A stretch of DNA of 64,000 nt from G025836975 sp040391135 (GCA_040391135.1 JBEBYL010000001.1:310001-374000); one strand, 5' to 3'; counted from the stretch's first letter, positions 1 through 8,894 are shown. The notes: generated from the sequence alone by a model not told the origin. A program made the numbers and translations.

Positions 1-923
1 CCATCCATAACAAATGGTATGTAGAGCCCGAGCCTCAGGAAGAGACCGAAAGCTGGCTGCTTACCTACCTGGACATGATCACCTTGCTGCTGGTGCTGCT
101 GGTGGCCATGCTGACCCTGTCGGGGCAGGTACCCAAGAATGCATCCTTGCCTGCGACCACCGGTTTGCTGCCCGCGCACAGCGGCCTGTTCCCCGGCCAG
201 GCGGAACTGGCGGCGGCACCCGAGGCGCTGCCGCCCGGGGCATTGCCGGCGCCGTCTCTTGTGCCGCTTGCGGCATCCGTCAGTCAGCCGGAAATCAAAG
301 CGGAGCAAGCGTCCCCGGCCGGCGTCCCTGACGCTGATGTGTTTTCCAATGTGCCGGATTATGTATTGGGCGAGACCGATCCGGACGCCATCCTGGGGCA
401 TGTCATGGCCCGATCCGCGGGGCCAAAGGACGAGGCCGCCGCCATCGCCGAGCCCGAGAGCCATTTGCCGGACCCGGAGCCATTGGCGCTGGCCCGCTCC
501 ACTTTGCCCGAGCTGGGCGACGATATCGAGATCATCCGCAACAAGGAATCGATCAGCTTCCGGATCAATAGCGAGATTCTGTACAGTTCCGCCAAAGCCG
601 ACCTTAGCCTTGCCGGCCTGGCCGTCTTGCGGCGCCTTGTCCCCGTCTTCAAGGACAGCGCCTATGCCATTACGGTGGAAGGCCATACCGACTCGGTCCC
701 GGTGCGCGCTGGGCGCTATGCATCCAACTGGGAATTGTCCGGCGCGCGCGCCGGAAGCGTGGTGCGCTACCTGGAAGCCAACGGTATAAGCAGTACGCGG
801 CTGCGCGCCATCGGCTATGCGGATACCCGCCCTCTGGCCGGCAACGACACCGACCAGGGGCGCGCCGCCAACCGGCGGGTGGAGCTTATTCTGGATCAGC
901 CTGCGGGCGCTGACGTGCGCTGA
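1..923 (+). CDS. MotB/OmpA-like peptidoglycan-binding membrane protein (5' end outside window)
   Basis: The frame is open from base 3, so the gene enters from the left. The visible protein starts with an acidic stretch, then a Trp-Leu-Leu-Thr-Tyr-Leu-Asp-Met motif leading into a single hydrophobic helix, as in the N-terminal anchor of MotB-type proteins. A Pro/Ala-rich linker of about 130 residues follows, then a C-terminal OmpA-like domain with the GHTDSVPV and NRRVEL signatures that contact peptidoglycan. It probably sits in the inner membrane and grips the cell wall. A true flagellar stator role cannot be shown, because the partner (MotA/ExbB type) would lie outside the window. It appears unrelated to the catabolic genes that follow. 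Confidence 0.8.
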   Translation, partial: IHNKWYVEPEPQEETESWLLTYLDMITLLLVLLVAMLTLSGQVPKNASLPATTGLLPAHSGLFPGQAELAAAPEALPPGALPAPSLVPLAASVSQPEIKAEQASPAGVPDADVFSNVPDYVLGETDPDAILGHVMARSAGPKDEAAAIAEPESHLPDPEPLALARSTLPELGDDIEIIRNKESISFRINSEILYSSAKADLSLAGLAVLRRLVPVFKDSAYAITVEGHTDSVPVRAGRYASNWELSGARAGSVVRYLEANGISSTRLRAIGYADTRPLAGNDTDQGRAANRRVELILDQPAGADVR

Positions 924-983
924 CGTGCTCCAGGCTAACTCATCGTAAGGCACTTCGCCAGCCCGCTCCATTATTCTTCATGC

Positions 984-998
984 TTCACATATTGTGAA
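984..998. promoter_or_regulatory. Inverted repeat TTCACA-TAT-TGTGAA, candidate operator
   Basis: A perfect 6-bp inverted repeat with a 3-bp spacer lies in the 224-bp gap upstream of the class II aldolase gene, about 150 bp before its ATG. The size and symmetry fit a dimeric repressor or activator site. No regulator is encoded beside this cluster, so the binding protein is unknown. I could not identify a convincing -35/-10 pair around it. Confidence 0.4.
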
Positions 999-1147
999 TA
1001 CCCGTTGCCGGACTGTGCACTAGTACGGCGCCATAATGCGCTTTAGTCTCCAAAGATAGGTCAGCGAATCCAGCAGCGTCTTCACGCAGGCGCCCGAGGA
1101 CGATATTATTCGCGGATGGCCGTCAAGACACATAACAGGAGACAGCA

Positions 1148-1927
1148 ATGAGCGGTTTGGAAATCGCTTCGATGCAATCGAAGTGTTCCCCGGAGGAATG
1201 GCAGGCTCGTATCGATTTGGCTGCCTGTTACCGGCTTGTGGAGCTTTACGGCATGGCCGATATGATGGCCAACCACATCTCGATGCGGGTGCCCGGAGAC
1301 GAAGAGGCTTTCCTCATCAATCCCTACGGCATGATGTACGAGGAAATCACCGCTTCCAGCCTCATCAAGATCGATCTGGCCGGCAACATTCTTTCTTCCC
1401 CCGACTTCGGCGAGTTCAATTACGGCATCAACCGCGCGGGCTATGTCATACACAGCGCCATACACGAGGCCCGGCCCGATGTCGCCTGCATCATCCATAC
1501 GCACAGTTGGGCTTCCATGGCCGTGTCGGCGCTGGAGTGCGGCTTGCTTCCCATCACCCAGACGGCAATGCGTTTCCTGAAGATCCGCTATCACGATTAT
1601 GTCGGCGTGGTGCTCAAGGATGATGAAAAAAAATCCCTGGTAAGCGACTTGGGCAACGGCGAAGCGATGATACTGCGCAACCATGGGGCGCTGGTTGCCG
1701 GCCGAAGTGTGGGCGAGACCTTCAACTGGACGCACAGGCTGGAACTGGCGTGCAGGTCGCAGGTGGCGGCCATGTCATGCAATACGCCGCTGCGCGGCGT
1801 GGCGCCCGAAATCCTTGGGGAAACCTGGAACAATTATCAACCGGGCACCCGTCGTCCTTATGGGCTGATGGAATGGCCGGCGCTGCTGCGCAAGCTTGAC
1901 CGCCTGGATCCCTCCTACAAGACCTGA
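1148..1927 (+). CDS. Class II aldolase/adducin-family protein
   Basis: This 259-residue cytoplasmic protein belongs to the AraD/FucA-like zinc aldolase or epimerase family. The zinc site is visible as His117-Thr-His119 and His179 in an Asn-His-Gly motif. Enzymes of this family make or break C-C bonds next to a ketone, or decarboxylate small hydroxyacids. The ATG at 1148 is preceded by a good ribosome site (CAGGAGACAGCA). It is the first gene of a three-gene set with a Bug binding protein and a D-2-hydroxyacid dehydrogenase, which suggests a hydroxylated organic acid or sugar-acid substrate. The exact substrate cannot be read from sequence. Confidence 0.88.
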   Translation: MSGLEIASMQSKCSPEEWQARIDLAACYRLVELYGMADMMANHISMRVPGDEEAFLINPYGMMYEEITASSLIKIDLAGNILSSPDFGEFNYGINRAGYVIHSAIHEARPDVACIIHTHSWASMAVSALECGLLPITQTAMRFLKIRYHDYVGVVLKDDEKKSLVSDLGNGEAMILRNHGALVAGRSVGETFNWTHRLELACRSQVAAMSCNTPLRGVAPEILGETWNNYQPGTRRPYGLMEWPALLRKLDRLDPSYKT

Positions 1928-1979
1928 GCGGCAAAGCTCATTCAAACCACAATCACAATAAATCAGACCGGAGACAAGC

Positions 1980-3002
1980 ATGAAAGGCAAGAACAAGTTC
2001 AATACCCTGCTTAAACGGATCAGGAGTGCGAAGGCCGGCGCCTTGGCCACTTGCGTTTTGATGAGCGCCGGTCTGGCACTGGCGGCATCGCCCGCGTGCG
2101 CCGCCTACCCCGAGCAGCCGGTACGCATCGTCGTGGCCTTCTCCGCCGGAGGAACCACCGATATCCTCGCGCGCCTGGTGGCCGATCACATGAGCAAGGA
2201 ATTCGGCAAGGCCTTCGTGGTCGAGAACAAGCCGGGCGCTGGCGGTAATATAGGCACCGCCTATGTGGTCAACGCCAAGCCCGACGGCTACACCCTCATC
2301 ATCGATTCCGTCGGCCCGATCGCCATCAATCCTACGCTGACCAAGCTGCCCTACGACCCGCTGACCGACCTGATTGCCGTCGCCCAGGTCGCCGACGTGC
2401 CCAATGTGCTGGTCGTTGCTCCCGAGCACCTGAAGATCGACAGCATCGCCGAGCTGACCAAGCAGATCAAGAAGAAGCCCGGCGAGTTCAACTACAGTTC
2501 CACGGGTGTCGGCACGTCGTCCCATCTGTCGGGCTATTTGATGGGCAAGCTTCAGAATCTGGAAATCACCCATATCCCGTATAAAGGCGCCGAAGCGCTT
2601 AACGATTTACTGGCCGGACGTGTGCATTTCATGTTTGCCACCATCCCTTCAGTGCGCTCCCTGATCGAATCAGGCAAGCTGAAACCCCTGGCGGTTTCCA
2701 GCCCGGAGCGCTCCCGATCATTGCCCGACGTTCCGACTATGGATGAATCGGGCTTCAAGGGATTCCGCGCCGGCTCATGGTTTGGCATGTTTGCGCCCAA
2801 GGGCACGCCGCCCGAAATCGTTGCGACACTGCGCGACAGCGTCAATCGCATCATCCAGCTGCCCGATGTCTCCAAGCAGATGATTCAGCAGGGCGCCGAT
2901 CCGATGCCTGGCAGCTCCGAGCAGTTCCGCGATTTCGTCAAGGAAGAACATGACCGCTGGAGGCAGGTGCTGATCGAGTCGGGTGTCGTCAAGCAGCCTT
3001 GA
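1980..3002 (+). CDS. Bug-family (TTT) periplasmic solute-binding protein, copy 1
   Basis: A 340-residue secreted protein with a long Lys-rich n-region and hydrophobic core; cleavage is likely near Ala41, before AYPEQP. The mature part shows the usual Bug order: a VRIVV strand, the Ala-Gly-Gly-Thr-Thr-Asp ligand loop followed by IxAR, VENKPGAGGNIG, and PDGYTL. Known Bug proteins bind carboxylates or amino acids with a pair of water molecules bridged by main-chain atoms. It lies 52 bp after the aldolase-like gene and is followed by a dehydrogenase, so it probably captures the substrate of those enzymes. No TctA/TctB genes are nearby. Confidence 0.93.
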   Translation: MKGKNKFNTLLKRIRSAKAGALATCVLMSAGLALAASPACAAYPEQPVRIVVAFSAGGTTDILARLVADHMSKEFGKAFVVENKPGAGGNIGTAYVVNAKPDGYTLIIDSVGPIAINPTLTKLPYDPLTDLIAVAQVADVPNVLVVAPEHLKIDSIAELTKQIKKKPGEFNYSSTGVGTSSHLSGYLMGKLQNLEITHIPYKGAEALNDLLAGRVHFMFATIPSVRSLIESGKLKPLAVSSPERSRSLPDVPTMDESGFKGFRAGSWFGMFAPKGTPPEIVATLRDSVNRIIQLPDVSKQMIQQGADPMPGSSEQFRDFVKEEHDRWRQVLIESGVVKQP

Positions 3003-3048
3003 CGTGGAAAAACGGAAAAGAAACCCGGCCAGCCTTCCGGAAACGCCG

Positions 3049-4011
3049 ATGCGAAGCTTCAATATTCTTGTATCGGCCCAGGCCGCCAGTGCCCTGCAAC
3101 CCGGCCTGGCGGCATTGCCCGACAGTTCGCGTTATAAGCTTGTCCAATTCGAGCAGGCCGACGAATCCCAACTGCGGCAGATCGACATAGCGCTGGTCAG
3201 CCGCGACATCACCGGCACTTCCACCAAGCATGTGCTGGACGACTTCACGGCCCGCTACTATGACGCGATGCGCAATGCGCCGCGGCTGGAATGGGTGCAT
3301 ATTCATTCGGCCGGCCTGGACAGGCCCATTTTCATCGAGCTTCGGGGGCGCGGGGTACAGGTCAGCCCCTCTTCGGGAGTGAACGCCCGATCGGTCGCCC
3401 ATACGGTGGCGGCGGGTGTGCTGGCCCTCAATCGCCGCTTCCCGCGGATCATGCGCCAACAGGCCCGGCATACGTGGCGCACGCTGGCGACATCGACCCA
3501 GCCGGCCGACCTGGACGGACAGACCGCGGTGATTGTCGGCTGGGGCCCCATAGGGCGTTTGATCGGTGAGTTTCTGACTTCCTTGGGCTTGCGCATCATC
3601 GTCGCCAGGCACAGCGGCGAACCCGTTCCGCAGGCGATGGCAACAGTGGCCTACCGCGACCTGGATAGCGTGCTTCCCCGGGCGGATTGGCTGATCCTTG
3701 CCTGCCCCCTGACGGATGCCACCAAGCGGCTGATCGGCCCCGACGCGCTGGCGGCGCTGCCGGCGGACGCCAATCTGGTGAATGTCAGCCGCGGAGAAGT
3801 GGTGGCCGAACAGGCCTTGATCGACGCCTTGCGATCCGGTCAGCTTGCCGGCGCCTTCCTGGATGTATTCGAGCAAGAACCGCTGCCACCGGATTCTCCG
3901 CTGTGGGATATGGAGAACGTCATCGTCTCGCCTCATTCCGCGGGACATGCGGCTGGCAACTACCAGCGCGTGATCGATCTGTTCCTGGAAAAGCTGAAAG
4001 ACCGGCCGTGA
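3049..4011 (+). CDS. D-2-hydroxyacid dehydrogenase (NAD-binding), copy 1
   Basis: A 320-residue enzyme of the D-isomer-specific 2-hydroxyacid dehydrogenase family. The Rossmann motif Gly-Trp-Gly-Pro-Ile-Gly is at about 164-169, with catalytic Arg248 (NVSRGE), the Glu of the DVFEQEP motif (about 277) and His296 (SPHSAG), so the catalytic set is intact. I chose the ATG at 3049 because an upstream in-frame ATG at 2983 would overlap the Bug gene and add a sequence with no family match. It likely interconverts a 2-oxoacid and a 2-hydroxyacid downstream of the class II aldolase-like enzyme. Confidence 0.9.
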   Translation: MRSFNILVSAQAASALQPGLAALPDSSRYKLVQFEQADESQLRQIDIALVSRDITGTSTKHVLDDFTARYYDAMRNAPRLEWVHIHSAGLDRPIFIELRGRGVQVSPSSGVNARSVAHTVAAGVLALNRRFPRIMRQQARHTWRTLATSTQPADLDGQTAVIVGWGPIGRLIGEFLTSLGLRIIVARHSGEPVPQAMATVAYRDLDSVLPRADWLILACPLTDATKRLIGPDALAALPADANLVNVSRGEVVAEQALIDALRSGQLAGAFLDVFEQEPLPPDSPLWDMENVIVSPHSAGHAAGNYQRVIDLFLEKLKDRP

Positions 4012-4059
4012 GGCCGCATGGTGGAGTGCTGAGGCGACGCCTATCGTCGACGAGAAGCT

Positions 4060-4782
4060 CTAAGCCCCCACGCCGGCCTCCGGCTGGCGCGAGGGCTGCC
4101 TTAACTGTTCGTAGATGTAGGCGCCCGCTTCGGTGATGTCCATGCGGATGCTTTCCGCAACCTTCTTGGCGTTGCCTTCCTTCAGGTGAACGACGGCCTC
4201 ATTGTGGAAATCGCGCTGCTTCAGGCTGGGTACATATTCGCCCAGAACCGCATTGAGCGCCGGCCCGCAGCGCAGCCACAGCGTTTCGGTAATGTCGTTC
4301 ACGACATCCATGCGCGCATGCGCGTACAGCGAAAAGTGGAAGCGCCGGTGCCAGTCCAGATAGGTGTTCTTGTTGTCCCGATCGATGGACTCGCGCATCT
4401 TCTGCACGATGGTTTCCAACTGCCTGACCGCGCCGCCGTCGATGTTCTCGGTGGCGGCGGCGGCCAGGCGGGATTCCAGGTCGGCCCGCAATAGCATCAA
4501 TTGCCGAAACTGCTCGGCATTCAGCCGTGGAACGGACGCTCCCCCTTTCTGCCCGCCGGGCCCGCGATCGAGCACCCGTTCGGCAATGAGGTGATTTATA
4601 GCATCGCGCACCGGTGTCAGGCTGATGCCCAGTTCGCCTGCGACATCGCGCAGGACGATGCGCTCGCCCGGCTGGAATCGGCCGGACAGCAGTGCCTGTT
4701 TGAGCGCGTCGTAGGCCCGATCCGAGAGGTTGTTTTTCTCCAGGGGCGCCAAGGGGGTAAGCATATTGCGTAAGCCTTTCAT
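4060..4782 (-). CDS. GntR-family transcriptional regulator, FCD (FadR) subfamily
   Basis: A 240-residue regulator with a winged helix-turn-helix at about 20-85 (the ERIVLRDVAGELGIS and VRDAINHL helices) and an all-helical FCD effector domain at about 95-225 containing the expected Asp/His metal-site residues (DWHRRFH). It is divergent from the Bug-enolase operon at 4922. A 16-bp perfect palindrome lies in the shared gap, 56-71 bp from this ATG. The family usually represses its neighbours and is released by a sugar acid or other carboxylate, which fits the adjacent genes. Autoregulation is inferred. Confidence 0.93.
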   Translation of the reverse strand: MKGLRNMLTPLAPLEKNNLSDRAYDALKQALLSGRFQPGERIVLRDVAGELGISLTPVRDAINHLIAERVLDRGPGGQKGGASVPRLNAEQFRQLMLLRADLESRLAAAATENIDGGAVRQLETIVQKMRESIDRDNKNTYLDWHRRFHFSLYAHARMDVVNDITETLWLRCGPALNAVLGEYVPSLKQRDFHNEAVVHLKEGNAKKVAESIRMDITEAGAYIYEQLRQPSRQPEAGVGA

Positions 4783-4824
4783 AGATGCCTCTATGTTAAC
4801 GGATGCCTGGTCACAAAACCAATA

Positions 4825-4864
4825 TTTGTTATTTGTTGTTTGTTATAACAAACATGTGTAGAAT
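4825..4864 (+). promoter_or_regulatory. GntR operator candidate overlapping a promoter
   Basis: Three tandem heptamers TTTGTTA / TTTGTTG / TTTGTTA start at 4825, 4832 and 4839; the last forms half of the perfect 16-bp palindrome GTTTGTTATAACAAAC (4838-4853). A -35-like TTGTTT (4836-4841) and a -10-like TAGAAT (4859-4864), 17 bp apart, would drive the Bug operon. The palindrome would then cover the -35 to spacer region, as expected for repression by the divergent GntR protein. The promoter assignment is by eye. Confidence 0.6.
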
Positions 4865-4921
4865 TCATTCCAGAGGTTCAAGAGGTTTGTTTTACAGCCC
4901 ACACCACATCCAGGAGACAAC

Positions 4922-5899
4922 ATGAAATACCCACGCATCGCGGTCTTGGCGCTTGCCGCCATCATTCCCCTTGCCGCCCAATCCGCGGGCAAGGACTTCC
5001 CCCAACGCGACATACAGTTCGTCATTCCATGGAATGCGGGCGGCTCCAACGACATTGCGGCGCGCCAGCTCCAGAACATCATGCAGCAGCAGTCGGGCGT
5101 CAACCTGATTGTGGAGAATGTGCCGGGGGCTACGGGCTCCATAGGCATGACCCGTGTTGCACGTTCGGCTCCGGACGGCTATACCGTCGGAATGGGAACC
5201 AGCTCGACGCTGGCCCAGATTGCGCAAAAGCTGACGCCTCTCAAGAACGACCAGTTCACTCCCATTGCGCGTGTATCGGTAGACCCATTGATCCTGCTGG
5301 TGCCGCAAGACAGTCCCGCCAAGGACCTGAAGGGTTTCCTGGAATACATGAAGAAGAATCCGGGCGTGTCGATCGGCACCCCCGGCACCCATAACCTGAA
5401 TCACATCTTCGCCGAGATGACCGCGCGCGCGGCGGGCACCAAATACATCAATGTGCCGTATACCGGCGGCGCCAAGGTCATCATCGACCTGGCTGGAAAG
5501 CAGATCCAGGCGGCGGTGCTGAAGCCTTCCGAAAGCAAGGGCCAGATCGATGCGGGCAAGGTCCGTCCGCTGGGCGTGTTCGCGAACGAGCGGCTGGAAG
5601 TCATGCCCGACATCCCCACGTTCAAGGAATTGGGCTACGACGTCTTCCCATTCGGACCATTGGTGCAGATGGCCTACGTCGTGGCACCGGCGGGTATTCC
5701 GGACGACGTCAGGGCGAAGCTGATCTCGCTGTTCTCCAAAGCGATCGAAAGCAAGGAGTTCAAATCGTTCGCCGACAAGAACGGCGTCGTCATCAGCCCG
5801 CTGAACGGAGACGACCTGACCAAGGAGATCAATGGCGTCCAGAACACGCTGAACAGCGTCGCAGCCAAGGTATTCACGAAGGACGAAGGAAAGAAATGA
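4922..5899 (+). CDS. Bug-family solute-binding protein, copy 2
   Basis: A 325-residue protein with a signal peptide ending near residue 22 (LAAQSAG), then IQFVIPW and the loop Asn-Ala-Gly-Gly-Ser-Asn-Asp-Ile-Ala-Ala-Arg. VENVPGATGSIG and PDGYTVG follow. It leads the sugar-acid operon: its stop overlaps the next start by four bases (ATGA at 5896), so translation is probably coupled to the first enolase. The ligand is likely the acid dehydrated by that enolase. The ribosome site CAGGAGACAAC is strong. Confidence 0.93.
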   Translation: MKYPRIAVLALAAIIPLAAQSAGKDFPQRDIQFVIPWNAGGSNDIAARQLQNIMQQQSGVNLIVENVPGATGSIGMTRVARSAPDGYTVGMGTSSTLAQIAQKLTPLKNDQFTPIARVSVDPLILLVPQDSPAKDLKGFLEYMKKNPGVSIGTPGTHNLNHIFAEMTARAAGTKYINVPYTGGAKVIIDLAGKQIQAAVLKPSESKGQIDAGKVRPLGVFANERLEVMPDIPTFKELGYDVFPFGPLVQMAYVVAPAGIPDDVRAKLISLFSKAIESKEFKSFADKNGVVISPLNGDDLTKEINGVQNTLNSVAAKVFTKDEGKK

Positions 5900-7035
5900 G
5901 CATCATCAAGAAAGTGACGTGCCACGTGGTCAGCGCGCCGGTGGAAAGGCCCTTCACCTCTTCCAGGGGCTGGCTATACAAGACCCGCGGATCCTGCATT
6001 GTCGAGATCGAGACGCAGGACGGCATGGTGGGATGGGGCGAATGCTACGGTCCGGCGCATGTGTCCCGCGCTTTCATCGATACGCAATTCGGGCCGCGCA
6101 TCATAGGCCGCGACGCTTTCGATGTGGAAGTGATCTGGGAAGACTTGTACAACCGGATCAAGGATTACGGTTCCAGTGGAATGGCCATCGCAGCCATCAG
6201 CGGTATCGATATCGCCTTGTGGGACATCATTGGCAAGTCTTGCGGCAAGCCTGTGCACAAGCTGATTGGCGGCGCATTCAGGGATAAGGTGCAGGCCTAT
6301 GCGACAGGCCTGTACTTCATTGATATGGACCGACTGATCGAAGAAGCCGTCGAAGAGGCGCAAGGCTATGTCGAAGAAGGCTTCACCGCCATCAAGATGA
6401 AAATCGGCCTGGGCTCGCCCAAGCTGGATATCGCACGGGTGGAAGCGGTGCGCAAAGCGATCGGCGACGATGTTCGCCTGATGGTCGACGCCAATCATTG
6501 CTTTACGGTGCCCGCCGCAATACGCCTGGGCCGCGAGCTGGAGAAGCTGAACGTGGAGTGGTTCGAAGAGCCCATTTCACCGGAGGATCTGGATGGCTAT
6601 GTGGAAGTGACGCGCGCACTCGACATGGCGGTGGCGGGCGGCGAAAACGAGTACACCCGCTGGGGCTTCCGCGACATCGTAACGCGCAAGGCCATGGACA
6701 TCGTGCAGCCGGATGTTTGCGCCGCGGGCGGCTTCAGCGAATGCCGCAAGATCGCCGCGCTGGCCACCGCGCACGGGGTGGAGTGCGTGCCGCACGCATG
6801 GGGTTCGGTCATCGGCGTGGCGGCGACGCTGCATTTCATCGCGGCGCTGCCCGACCAGCCGCCCAGCTTCCGGCCGATGCCGCCGCTTTTCGAGTTCGAG
6901 CAATGCGAAAACCCCTTCCGCGACCATCTGGCGACAGTGCCTATCGTGCAGCACAAGGGCGTCGTGGCCATTCCGACGGGGGCGGGCCTGGGCATCGAGA
7001 TCGACCGCGGTGTCCTCGCGAAATACTCGGTATAG
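5896..7035 (+). CDS. Mandelate racemase/muconate lactonizing enzyme family protein, copy 1
   Basis: A 379-residue enolase-superfamily enzyme with an N-terminal capping domain and a C-terminal beta/alpha barrel. The general base motif is Lys167-x-Lys169. Metal ligands are Asp198 (VDAN), a Glu of the FEEP motif (224/225) and Glu250 (GGEN). The Asp273/His300 dyad on the opposite face is present (QPDVCAAGG, CVPHAWG). That arrangement is typical of the mandelate-racemase subgroup, which contains many acid-sugar dehydratases. A 2-keto-3-deoxy acid would be the product if it is a dehydratase. Start and stop overlap the neighbours closely, indicating one transcript. Confidence 0.9.
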   Translation: MSIIKKVTCHVVSAPVERPFTSSRGWLYKTRGSCIVEIETQDGMVGWGECYGPAHVSRAFIDTQFGPRIIGRDAFDVEVIWEDLYNRIKDYGSSGMAIAAISGIDIALWDIIGKSCGKPVHKLIGGAFRDKVQAYATGLYFIDMDRLIEEAVEEAQGYVEEGFTAIKMKIGLGSPKLDIARVEAVRKAIGDDVRLMVDANHCFTVPAAIRLGRELEKLNVEWFEEPISPEDLDGYVEVTRALDMAVAGGENEYTRWGFRDIVTRKAMDIVQPDVCAAGGFSECRKIAALATAHGVECVPHAWGSVIGVAATLHFIAALPDQPPSFRPMPPLFEFEQCENPFRDHLATVPIVQHKGVVAIPTGAGLGIEIDRGVLAKYSV

Positions 7036-7039
7036 CGCC

Positions 7040-7930
7040 ATGCGTTTCATAAGCTTCGAGTATCAAGGGCAGGCAAGGGCGGGCGTACTGCTGCCCGTAG
7101 AGAACTCCGGGCAGCCGGCCCTGCTGATCGATGGCGGCCATCCCGACCGGCCCGAGCCCTTGCAGGCGCTGGAGCCGACGATGATGGCGTGGATCGAATC
7201 CGGCCTGGTGGAGCTGTCCAGGGCGCTCAAGCTCATCGTCCCGGACAAGGCCTGCCTGCTGCCGCTCTCCGCCGTCCGCCTGCTGGCGCCCTTGCCCCGG
7301 CCGGGGAAGGTCGTCGGCGCGGCCTTCAACTATCGGGACGGCCTGGCTGTTTCCAACCGGCCCGCTCCCGAAGAGCCCGTCATTTTCGTGAAGTCGCATT
7401 CCACGGTGGTGGGCCCCGACGCGACCATTCCGCTGACCAGCGGAAACCAGGTGACCTACGAAGCCGAGCTGGCCGCCATCATCGGCAGGCCCGCACTGAA
7501 GTCCGGCCGGGACGAGGCCGCATCCCATGTATGCGGCTATGCGATATTCAACGACGTCAGCTATACGAACATGGTCCGCGAGGACGGCGGTTTCGTGCGG
7601 GGCAAGAACCAGGCCGCAACAGGCCCGCTGGGCCCCTGGATCGTATCGGCCGACGACATCGCCGATCCCTACAATCTGCGCATCGAGCTTGACGTGGATG
7701 GTATTGAATTGCAGTCGTCCAGCACAGCCCAAATGCTGTTCCGGATCGATGAACTTATCGCCTATGCTTCGGAGCGCATGCCCCTGGATTCCGGCGACAT
7801 CATTGCCACGGGCACGCCTGCCGGTGTGGCGGCCAACCATAAGCCCGCCGCCTGGCTCAGGCATGGCCAGCGCGTAACTTTGCGTATTCAGGAGCTGGGC
7901 GAACTCAGCAATCCTATTGTGGAGATCTGA
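7040..7930 (+). CDS. Fumarylacetoacetate hydrolase (FAH) family protein
   Basis: A 296-residue protein. The C-terminal FAH fold carries the metal ligands Glu141-x-Glu143 (TYEAELAAI) and Asp172 (FNDVSY), plus the ATGTPAGV loop at 256-263. The family hydrolyses or decarboxylates 2,4-dioxoacids and related dioxo compounds; some members cleave 2,4-diketo-3-deoxy sugar acids. The ATG at 7040, four bases after the enolase stop, is the start that matches family length. An upstream in-frame ATG at 6713 would sit inside the enolase gene. Its place between enolase and dehydrogenase fits the last steps of an oxidative deoxy-sugar-acid route (inference). Confidence 0.9.
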   Translation: MRFISFEYQGQARAGVLLPVENSGQPALLIDGGHPDRPEPLQALEPTMMAWIESGLVELSRALKLIVPDKACLLPLSAVRLLAPLPRPGKVVGAAFNYRDGLAVSNRPAPEEPVIFVKSHSTVVGPDATIPLTSGNQVTYEAELAAIIGRPALKSGRDEAASHVCGYAIFNDVSYTNMVREDGGFVRGKNQAATGPLGPWIVSADDIADPYNLRIELDVDGIELQSSSTAQMLFRIDELIAYASERMPLDSGDIIATGTPAGVAANHKPAAWLRHGQRVTLRIQELGELSNPIVEI

Positions 7931-7934
7931 CCGA

Positions 7935-8894
7935 ATGAGCCCCATATTGCCTAAAGTGCTGCTGACCAATCCCATGCAAGAGGCCGAGCAGCTTCGCCTG
8001 GCCGCGCATGCCCAGGTCATTGTGGCGCCTAGCGCCGACGCGGATACCTTGCGCGCCATGGTCGCGGACGCCGATGTGCTGGTCGTGCGGACAAAATTGC
8101 CCGACGATATTTTCGACCATCAGACGCGCTTGAAAGGCGTCGTTCGGCATGGCGTCGGACTGGACATGATACCCATGGAGCAGGCCACCGCACGCAAAAT
8201 TCCAGTGGCGAACATGCCGGGATCCAACACGGCCTCGGTGGTCGAGTACTGCATCAACGCCATGTTCTATTTGCAGCGCAACATGGGTTCGCTTGCGCTG
8301 CAAGATCCGGTCGGCGATTGGCCGGTGCATCGGCCTCGCGCGGACAGCATGCGGGAACTCAATGGCCAGGTCTTGGGCATCGTCGGAGTCGGAACCATAG
8401 GCGGCGCGCTCGCCAAGGTGGCCGGCGCCCTGGGCATGCGGGTCATGGGGCTGTCGCGGCGACCCGGGAACCTGCCCAAAGGCGTGGAGTTTGCCGACAA
8501 GCAGGCCTTGTTTTCAAAGGCAGACATCGTCGTGCTGGCGTGTCCGCTTACGGCCGAGACGCGCAAGCTGGTCGATGCCCGGACGCTTGCACTGATGAAG
8601 CGCAGCGCCTTGCTGATCAACGTCTCGCGTGGACCCGTCGTGGATACCGCCGCCCTGATGGCGGCCTTGCAGGCGGGAGGGATAGGCGGGGCGGCCCTGG
8701 ACGTGCACGATGTGCAGCCCATCCCGGAAGGCCTGTATCCGCCGGGACCAGGAAATCTTCTGCTGACGCCCCATGTGGCCGGCATTACCGAATCCAGCAT
8801 GACGAACATGAGCCGGGGCACGGTCGATGAAGTCTTGCGCTTGCTGCAGGGACAGCGCTTTGCCAACCTGGTCAACCCGGAAATATTCGAATAA
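7935..8894 (+). CDS. D-2-hydroxyacid dehydrogenase family protein, catalytic Glu replaced by Gln
   Basis: A 319-residue Rossmann-fold enzyme with Gly-Val-Gly-Thr-Ile-Gly (151-156), Arg232 (NVSRGPVV) and His280 (TPHVAG). The family motif DVFxxEP reads Asp-Val-His-Asp-Val-Gln-Pro, so Gln261 stands where the catalytic Glu normally pairs with the His. A His-Gln pair is known from formate dehydrogenases of this superfamily. Reaction direction or substrate may therefore differ from copy 1 at 3049. The start at 7935 follows the FAH stop by four bases. Product name is safe at family level only. Confidence 0.87.
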   Translation: MSPILPKVLLTNPMQEAEQLRLAAHAQVIVAPSADADTLRAMVADADVLVVRTKLPDDIFDHQTRLKGVVRHGVGLDMIPMEQATARKIPVANMPGSNTASVVEYCINAMFYLQRNMGSLALQDPVGDWPVHRPRADSMRELNGQVLGIVGVGTIGGALAKVAGALGMRVMGLSRRPGNLPKGVEFADKQALFSKADIVVLACPLTAETRKLVDARTLALMKRSALLINVSRGPVVDTAALMAALQAGGIGGAALDVHDVQPIPEGLYPPGPGNLLLTPHVAGITESSMTNMSRGTVDEVLRLLQGQRFANLVNPEIFE

